This document shows positions 6,851 to 10,283 of a stretch of DNA of 10,283 bases, one piece after another; the first letter of the stretch is position 1; the number at the start of each line of letters is the position of its first letter. The stretch is from an uncultured Parabacteroides sp. (GTDB taxonomy: Bacteria > Bacteroidota > Bacteroidia > Bacteroidales > Tannerellaceae). The position numbers were made by a program, and so were the translations under genes. The DNA is taken from NCBI GenBank assembly GCA_900552415.1, contig USAD01000079.1:1-10283 (forward strand), written 5' to 3'. The notes under the pieces are model-generated. The model saw only the letters and a program-made list of their open reading frames with translations. It was not told where the DNA came from and made no database searches.

Positions 6851-7527
6851 TTCTCAGTCCCGATAACCAGGGCTTTCAGGTCCGGTTTGTTCAAGAGCGA
6901 GATCACCTTCAGAACCTGCTCATAATATTCATTATTGCCCAGGGCCTTGCAGTAAGCCACAAGGAACGGGACATATTTGTTGCGTGAGAATTCCTTGCTG
7001 AACTTATAGATATTGACCGTCTTATAGTAGGAATTCTTTTGGTCGAACTGGAATGCCTTCTTGGCGATGAAATTGGAAATGCGGTTTTCCTCGTCGAGCG
7101 TGACGACGGTACCGTCCATCCAGCTCTCATATTTGGCGACCACCGCCAGGTTGGGCGCCGGGTCGTTCACCAGTCGCGGCAGGATACTGTCGGCGAAGAT
7201 CAGGTCCGACTCGAGCAGGATCGTCTCATCCTCCACGAGGAATTCTTTCGCCAGGTAGAGCGAGTAGATGTTGTTTGTCTTGTCGTAGATCGGGTTCGAG
7301 ATGTAGATGATGGGCGTATTGTTGATCTTGTTACCCAGCAAATCTCTCACTTTCTCGCCTTTATAGCCAATCACGATGATGATCCGTCTCAAGTCGAGGC
7401 GTTCCAACTGCCCGATCATGCGTTCGATCAAGGTTTGCTCGTGCACTTTGACCATGCACTTCGTGTTCTCGCGGGTCAGCTCACCAAGGCGCTTACCCAT
7501 TCCTGCCGCTAGGATGATTGCTTGCAT
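6742..7527 (-). CDS. LicC-like sugar/choline-phosphate nucleotidyltransferase, apparent 5' half of a fusion gene
   Basis: Cytosolic NTP-transferase fold enzyme expected to activate a phosphorylated small molecule or sugar, most plausibly with CTP as in LicC. The N-terminus MQAIILAAGMGKRLGELT is the classic nucleotide-binding signature, with Lys23 after it. ESDLIF (106-111) holds the metal-binding Asp108, and EIDD (229-232) gives the second acidic site. NPIYDKTNNIYSLYLAKEF (78-96) is typical of the LicC-like subgroup. The real domain ends near NNAEALFAESDQA. The last dozen or so residues (LSLYRRRMTRRS) look like a frameshift tail that ends at an out-of-frame TGA. The start is 5 bp after the stop of the upstream membrane protein gene, implying coupling. 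Together with the aminotransferase downstream it would form one polypeptide. Confidence 0.88.
   Translation of the reverse strand: MQAIILAAGMGKRLGELTRENTKCMVKVHEQTLIERMIGQLERLDLRRIIIVIGYKGEKVRDLLGNKINNTPIIYISNPIYDKTNNIYSLYLAKEFLVEDETILLESDLIFADSILPRLVNDPAPNLAVVAKYESWMDGTVVTLDEENRISNFIAKKAFQFDQKNSYYKTVNIYKFSKEFSRNKYVPFLVAYCKALGNNEYYEQVLKVISLLNKPDLKALVIGTEKWYEIDDQQDLNNAEALFAESDQALSLYRRRMTRRS
6764..6786 (-). repeat. CAGGCGC direct repeat bracketing a 17-bp frame-breaking insertion
   Basis: On the minus strand CAGGCGC begins at 6786 and again at 6769, exactly 17 bp apart. Removing one copy plus the intervening bases leaves GAT CAG GCG CCG GAT. This joins the nucleotidyltransferase frame to the aminotransferase frame without a stop and gives one ORF of 608 residues (7527 to 5684). 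The inserted segment also contains CGCTCTC (6776-6782), a perfect inverted copy of GAGAGCG at 6789-6795. This is compatible with a quasi-palindrome or template-switch origin. Confidence 0.75.
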
Positions 7528-7532
7528 ATCTT

Positions 7533-8609
7533 TTATTTTTTCATTGTTATTTTGCTAGACGCGCCTTTTTCCGAAATCGCTGCAAGCTCCCTCTTTTGCT
7601 CGGCGCAAAGCAGGCCGAGGAAAACCATCATGAAGAAGCCGCGGTTACTCGTGAAAGTCGCGTCGGCGATATTCTCGATTAGTATATATCCGATTATTAA
7701 TGTTACGATCACCAATGTACGGGTTTGCTGGGTCCTCATGAAGAAAAGGGCCGCTTTCCTGAAGATGTAGATCCAGAAGAAGATGAACAAGAGTACACCC
7801 GCCATGCCAAACTGGGCCAATGAGGGGTAATAAGTGTTCGCTATGAACTTATGATAGGTCCTGGAAAGGCCCCAGACCGTGTCGATCCCGTATTCCTCGT
7901 AGATACCGGAATAATATTCGCCGGAGGCATGCGTCGCGAAACTGGCCAGGCCGCTGCCGAAGGGGAAATAATCCTTCAGGATATCGATGGAGGTGGAATA
8001 AAGCACGAAACGGGCCAGGAAGTCTTGTTCGTTGTTGCCACCTTCAGCCTGGGCGGTTATTCCTTCGATAAAGTAGATCTCGATTTTTTGGTAGGCTACC
8101 GCTATGACGACCGCAAACAGCAATAGGAGAGCCATGAGGTTCTTGAAATTCAACTTGATATGTTTGGCGTTGCTGGCGTAAAGGATCATGAATCCCGCCA
8201 GGGCGAAGAACCCGTAGAATTTTGACCGTCCGGAGGCGATACCTAATGCCAGCATGATCAGGAAGATGATCCGGTCGCGGGGCGTATAGTCACTGCAATA
8301 GAGGTAAACTAAAGAGGAGGCCACGATCGCTGCCGCGAAACAGGAGGGATGTCCCATCACGGTCCACAAGATATTGTCGTTGACAAATCCCGCTATACCC
8401 AAGGGAACCAGCAGTACCCAAATGGCCACGGCGGTCTCTTTCAGGAGGTTCTTTTGGTTCTTGTCGAGTTGGGGCAGCAACTGGTAGGTGCAGAAAAAGG
8501 CCAGATAGGGCTTCATCTGGATGATGAGGTCGGTCGCGATCGCCTTTTTCGTATTGCTGCCGATCCAAATGGAATAGCCAACATACAACATGAACAGGAA
8601 CAGGGTCAA
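7533..8609 (-). CDS. O-antigen polymerase/ligase-like membrane protein, 5'-truncated
   Basis: Multi-spanning membrane protein with about nine hydrophobic segments, of the O-antigen ligase/polymerase (Wzy/WaaL-like) type. The family-like stretch is ARFVLYSTSIDILKDYFPFGSGLASF-like: an Arg-led helix leading to PFGSGL, after a periplasmic-type loop. Reading in frame upstream of the nominal TTG start at 8609 adds NYKEWPVNKAFLL before a TAG at 8649-8651. That stretch still looks like native coding sequence, so the true N-terminus (probably one or two membrane helices) has been lost at a junction near 8640-8650. Other internal starts are ATG at 8591 or later. It would be the first surviving gene of the operon, 5 bp before the nucleotidyltransferase, with no promoter of its own visible. 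It is probably non-functional. Polymerase and ligase cannot be told apart by sequence alone. Confidence 0.78.
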   Translation of the reverse strand: MTLFLFMLYVGYSIWIGSNTKKAIATDLIIQMKPYLAFFCTYQLLPQLDKNQKNLLKETAVAIWVLLVPLGIAGFVNDNILWTVMGHPSCFAAAIVASSLVYLYCSDYTPRDRIIFLIMLALGIASGRSKFYGFFALAGFMILYASNAKHIKLNFKNLMALLLLFAVVIAVAYQKIEIYFIEGITAQAEGGNNEQDFLARFVLYSTSIDILKDYFPFGSGLASFATHASGEYYSGIYEEYGIDTVWGLSRTYHKFIANTYYPSLAQFGMAGVLLFIFFWIYIFRKAALFFMRTQQTRTLVIVTLIIGYILIENIADATFTSNRGFFMMVFLGLLCAEQKRELAAISEKGASSKITMKK

Positions 8610-8636
8610 CAGGAAAGCTTTGTTGACGGGCCACTC

Positions 8637-8651
8637 CTTGTAGTTGATCTA
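8637..8651. other. Rearrangement junction between truncated polymerase gene and OmpA fragment
   Basis: Coding signal for the membrane protein (minus strand) runs rightward to about 8648. OmpA-like coding signal (plus strand) starts at about 8644-8650. Both genes lack their 5' ends here and are oriented head to head, so no promoter or start region separates them. This is expected after a deletion or inversion that removed both gene starts, or at a misassembly point. Confidence 0.65.
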
Positions 8652-8841
8652 CAATATCGGAACTTTCATGAAAAACAACCCGGATGTCAAAATCCGCATC
8701 GTAGGTTATGCCGATAAATTCGGTCCGATCAATGTAAATCTCCGGATTTCACAAGAAAGAGCCGAGGCTGTCGCCAATATGTTGAAAAAAGATTACGGCA
8801 TCAATTCTAACCGGATGGTTATCGAATATGTAGGTAAAGAA
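8644..8841 (+). pseudogene. Internal fragment of an OmpA-family peptidoglycan-binding domain
   Basis: The frame from 8644 encodes YNIGTFMKNNPDVKIRIVGYA then DKFGPINVNLRISQERAEAV and YGINSNRMVIEYVGKEK. This matches the OmpA C-terminal fold: a helix ending in KNNPDV, the GYAD strand with its peptidoglycan-binding Asp, then LS..RA..V, and a final strand. The style is that of Bacteroides major OmpA-like proteins. An in-frame TAG precedes it at 8641-8643, so the beta-barrel or N-terminal part is missing. After VGKEK the expected C-terminal motif (NDWNRVVIF-like) is absent, so the 3' end is lost too. About 66 codons remain. The open frame to 8964 past this point is not OmpA-like. It is a gene remnant, not an expressed protein. 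Confidence 0.75.
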
Positions 8842-8903
8842 AAAGAGATAATAGAAATATTTATTGACAAATTGCTGTACCATCCGTACGTTTGTTTGTT
8901 ATC

Positions 8904-8962
8904 CGGAATAACGTCTGGCCGACCCTTTTATTGTGGGTGGCCGTTATTCCGACGAGTTTTTT
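8904..8962 (+). terminator. Rho-independent terminator downstream of the OmpA fragment
   Basis: CGGAATAACG (8904-8913) pairs perfectly with CGTTATTCCG (8942-8951). The stem continues with GCC and ACCC pairs around small bulges to a loop at 8926-8934, for about 17 bp in total. A run of six T (8957-8962) follows on the plus strand. The orientation fits termination of plus-strand transcripts, so it is probably the original ompA terminator left behind. The minus-strand side lacks a U-tract, so it would not efficiently stop leftward transcription from the acetyltransferase. Confidence 0.8.
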
Positions 8963-9009
8963 AGATCGCGAATTTACAAAAAAAATAGCAGAATGGCAGG
9001 GTTGTTTGG

Positions 9010-9519
9010 TTACATTTCCATCATGTCAAAATACATGAGTCTGGTATGTTTGTCGTTATCTTCGGAAACTAGCATTTTGAAGCCATTTCTTTCGTAAAAT
9101 GGGATGGCAGAGAGATAAGCGTCTACAGTAAGGAAACGGAATGTAGAGTAGGTCTCTTCCGTATTTAGAATATGTTTAAGTGCCCACATTAATTTGGATC
9201 CAAGACCTGAATGATGATATTTTACGGAAACAGCAAAACGGCCGATTTTAATGGCCGGATAACTATTAAAGTGTTTCTTGTGAGGAAATTGTTTTTTGAC
9301 TTTCCTCCAAGCGGCATTGGATGCTTCTATGCGTGAGATTTTATCGTTGAATAAGCAGAAATAGGCTGCGATGTGATCGTTGTCCATTAATAGAAAGGTA
9401 TTACCAATACGTTTATTTATAAAGTTCTTAGCATCTTCTGTTAAGAAATTGTTTAAATCCGTATCGTCGCAATTGAAAGGTTTTAGTTCGTAATCGCTTG
9501 TCAATTTAATTAGTTTCAT
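9010..9519 (-). CDS. GNAT family N-acetyltransferase, possible TA toxin
   Basis: A 169-aa GNAT-fold protein. The layout resembles the TacT/AtaT type: an N-terminal FNCDDTDLNNFL (15-26) as in the F.c....LN.fL.. segment of that group, then RFAVSVKYHHSGLGSKL (94-110) with the acetyl-CoA pyrophosphate loop HHSGLG. The C-terminal AIPFYERNGF (138-147) has Tyr142 at the position of the proposed catalytic Tyr. Such toxins acetylate aminoacyl-tRNA, but substrate and toxicity here are inference. The start at 9519 lies 14 bp after the stop of the small upstream gene, with no clear Shine-Dalgarno. The gene is markedly more AT-rich than the polysaccharide genes to its left, suggesting separate acquisition. 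Confidence 0.88.
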   Translation of the reverse strand: MKLIKLTSDYELKPFNCDDTDLNNFLTEDAKNFINKRIGNTFLLMDNDHIAAYFCLFNDKISRIEASNAAWRKVKKQFPHKKHFNSYPAIKIGRFAVSVKYHHSGLGSKLMWALKHILNTEETYSTFRFLTVDAYLSAIPFYERNGFKMLVSEDNDKHTRLMYFDMMEM

Positions 9520-9533
9520 GGTTGTTTTGAATT

Positions 9534-9698
9534 TTAGGTATGGTTTTCTGAGAATAAATCCATGAACGCTTTTTTTGCCCTTTTGCGATTTTTTTCTCGT
9601 TCCTCAGGACTCATCCGTTCGGTTTGTTTCATCTCCTTGTCGAAGCGGATCGCATCTTTGCCATGTAATATGGGGGTTTCTCTAATAGGTCTGGCCAT
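9534..9698 (-). CDS. Small charged protein (54 aa), putative antitoxin partner of the GNAT
   Basis: Starts MARPIRETPILHGKDAIRFD and continues as a Lys/Arg/Glu-rich, probably helical segment with MSPEEREKNRKRAKKAF. From memory, proteins with this MA(R/K)PI.ETP.L.GKDA.RF pattern occur next to GNAT genes in Bacteroidales, which fits an antitoxin or DNA-binding partner. It is not the ribbon-helix-helix (DUF1778) type that accompanies TacT. The ATG at 9698 is preferred to the in-frame upstream start at 9833. The extra 45 residues have low-complexity Ser/Thr character, begin inside a repeat array and would read through the likely promoter. The leader is A-rich, typical for the phylum. Confidence 0.72.
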   Translation of the reverse strand: MARPIRETPILHGKDAIRFDKEMKQTERMSPEEREKNRKRAKKAFMDLFSENHT

Positions 9699-9728
9699 TT
9701 TTTTCTTTGTTTTTAATTTAATATACCG

Positions 9729-9736
9729 CGAAGATA
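9729..9736 (-). promoter_or_regulatory. Candidate -7 element for the small protein-GNAT pair
   Basis: TATCTTCG on the minus strand is one base off the Bacteroidetes -7 consensus TAnnTTTG and lies about 30 bp before the ATG at 9698, giving a short A-rich leader. The -33 position shows only a weak match. Confidence 0.4.
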
Positions 9737-9823
9737 GCGAAAATGAAGATATAACAGGTTGTTTAGTTGATAAAATTAAGTTGTTTTTACTATAGCGTGT
9801 AGTGGTACGCAACAGTGTGGTTG

Positions 9824-9885
9824 AAAATTTCACTGCAGTGCGTTTGGAATTTCACTGCAGTGTATTGGAAATTTCACTGCGATGG
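9824..9885 (+). repeat. Palindromic CACTGCAGTG box array (3 copies, 22-bp period)
   Basis: TTTCACTGCAGTG-type boxes start their CACTGC core at 9831, 9853 and 9875, exactly 22 bp apart. The first two carry the perfect 10-bp palindrome CACTGCAGTG. The third is degenerate (CACTGCGATG). Each is preceded by an AAATTT or GGAATTT stretch. Palindromes two helical turns apart would suit cooperative binding of a dimeric protein, though this is only inferred. Confidence 0.75.
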
Positions 9886-9942
9886 AATGATAAAAGGACT
9901 AGGATTTGTCATTATTTTGCTTGATGGAAATAATGGGTTTCC

Positions 9943-10030
9943 CCGGAAAGGATTGGGGTTTTCTCCGGAAAGGACTGGAGTTTGTTCCGGAGAGGACTGG
10001 AGTTTGTTTCGGAAAGGACTGGAACTTATC
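9943..10030 (+). repeat. Tandem repeat, four 22-bp units (CCGGAAAGGACTGGAG type)
   Basis: Units at 9943-9964, 9965-9986, 9987-10008 and 10009-10030 share a CCGGAAAGGA(C/T)TGG core followed by a T/G-rich tail. The second and third differ at one position, and the outer units are more degenerate. A related degenerate unit lies at 9889-9910, and traces continue after 10030. There are no unique spacers, so this is a tandem repeat and not a CRISPR array. Confidence 0.85.
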
Positions 10031-10095
10031 CTGAGGGGAATAGAATAAACTTGTGAAGAAAACTTGAATGGACTGATATCATATTGTATTTGATT

Positions 10096-10283
10096 ATGGG
10101 AAGAAGTGTTAGTTTTTTCAATTATTTGAGATGCCGTGTCGAGGCTAAGCGTTCGACGGGGCGATTTAGTTCTGTGGATTTGTATCGGGCGGCCGGAAGG
10201 CATTTCCGGGCCTATTTGGGCAAGGACTGCTCGTTGGCGAGAATCACGTCGATAATGGTTGATGATTTTAAGAGTTATTTAAA
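10096..10283 (+). CDS. Probable tyrosine recombinase/site-specific integrase, N-terminal part
   Basis: The open frame from ATG 10096 runs off the window after 62 codons: MGRSVSFFNYLRCRVEAKRS, then SSVDLYRAAGRHFRAYLGK, then SLARITSIMVDDFKSYL. The pattern of a helix, T/S-x-Y/L-x-x-A, xxF..YLGK and I(T)..MVDDFKSYL is that of the SAM-like core-binding domain at the start of Bacteroidetes tyrosine recombinases. The catalytic R/H/R/Y domain is outside the window, so the call rests on the N-terminal pattern only. It is transcribed away from the repeat arrays. Such recombinases often sit beside capsule loci in Bacteroides and Parabacteroides and invert promoters. Confidence 0.65.
   Translation, partial: MGRSVSFFNYLRCRVEAKRSTGRFSSVDLYRAAGRHFRAYLGKDCSLARITSIMVDDFKSYL

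Larger units (their letters stand above)
9699..10095. other. Gene-free region with two 22-bp-period repeat arrays
   Basis: No convincing coding sequence is seen here. The long open frames across it (plus strand 9815-10048, minus strand 9874-10203) owe their openness to repeats whose 22-bp period is not a multiple of three. Each repeat is therefore read in a different frame and no conserved peptide results. The left part holds the leader and promoter of the GNAT pair. The rest is the upstream region of the recombinase-like gene at 10096. Confidence 0.6.

Noticed and set aside
6416..7512. Long plus-strand open frames opposite the aminotransferase and nucleotidyltransferase (6416-6772, 7039-7512)
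   Set aside because: They lie antisense to clear enzyme domains, show no family motifs and are explained by codon bias of the real minus-strand genes.
8842..8964. Continuation of the OmpA frame as coding sequence
   Set aside because: The residues after VGKEK do not match the OmpA domain, and the frame runs into the terminator hairpin.
8966..8977. TCGCGAATTTAC, identical to the 12-mer at 1353-1364 that holds the feoB -7 element, as a leftward promoter for the truncated operon
   Set aside because: No -33 TTTG at suitable spacing, and it would have to read through the OmpA remnant; probably chance, though RNA-seq could show otherwise.
9943..10030. CRISPR array
   Set aside because: Units abut directly with no unique spacers, the unit is only 22 bp, and no cas genes are seen.
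9815..10203. Repetitive open frames over the repeat arrays on both strands
   Set aside because: The 22-bp repeat period rotates the reading frame, so the peptides are not periodic and have no recognisable domain.

Overview
The window looks like chromosome of a member of the Bacteroidales, most likely Parabacteroides or a close relative. This is inferred from protein families and gene style, not from a database match. The signs are a FeoA domain fused to the N-terminus of FeoB, A-rich leaders with few Shine-Dalgarno sites, TAnnTTYG-type -7 promoter elements, a Bacteroides-type OmpA domain fragment, and a capsule-type gene set containing a nucleotidyltransferase-aminotransferase pair.

Layout, left to right. 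(1) 1-1336, minus strand: N-terminal half of a FeoA-FeoB ferrous iron transporter, cut by the window edge. (2) 1337-1545: divergent promoter region. (3) 1546-2453, plus strand: a small lipoprotein of unknown function and folK (folate synthesis), joined by a one-base overlap. (4) 2411-8648, minus strand: a tightly packed surface-polysaccharide operon. In transcription order it holds a 5'-truncated O-antigen polymerase/ligase-like membrane protein, a LicC-like nucleotidyltransferase, a HisC/CobD-like aminotransferase, an opine dehydrogenase-like oxidoreductase, a Wzx flippase and a LicD phosphotransferase. (5) About 8644-8962, plus strand: an internal fragment of an OmpA peptidoglycan-binding domain followed by a strong intrinsic terminator. 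(6) 9010-9698, minus strand: an AT-rich pair made of a 54-residue charged protein and a GNAT acetyltransferase, resembling a toxin-antitoxin module. (7) 9699-10095: a gene-free stretch with two short repeat arrays, both with a 22-bp period. (8) 10096-end, plus strand: the first 62 codons of what looks like a tyrosine recombinase.

How the genes could work together. The nucleotidyltransferase, the PLP enzyme and LicD suggest that a phosphorylated amino-alcohol or similar small molecule is made, activated as a nucleotide diphosphate and transferred to a glycan. The opine dehydrogenase-like enzyme could supply an N-carboxyalkyl amino acid decoration. The flippase and the polymerase/ligase would export and assemble the glycan. 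This pathway is inference.

The locus looks damaged. The nucleotidyltransferase and aminotransferase appear to be two halves of one fused gene split by a frameshift. Collapsing a 17-bp interval between two CAGGCGC direct repeats restores one 608-residue ORF. The first gene of the operon has lost its 5' end at a junction with the OmpA fragment, and with it presumably the operon promoter. The simplest reading is a capsule locus trimmed by rearrangement beside a recombinase and now decaying, though an assembly or sequencing artefact must be excluded.
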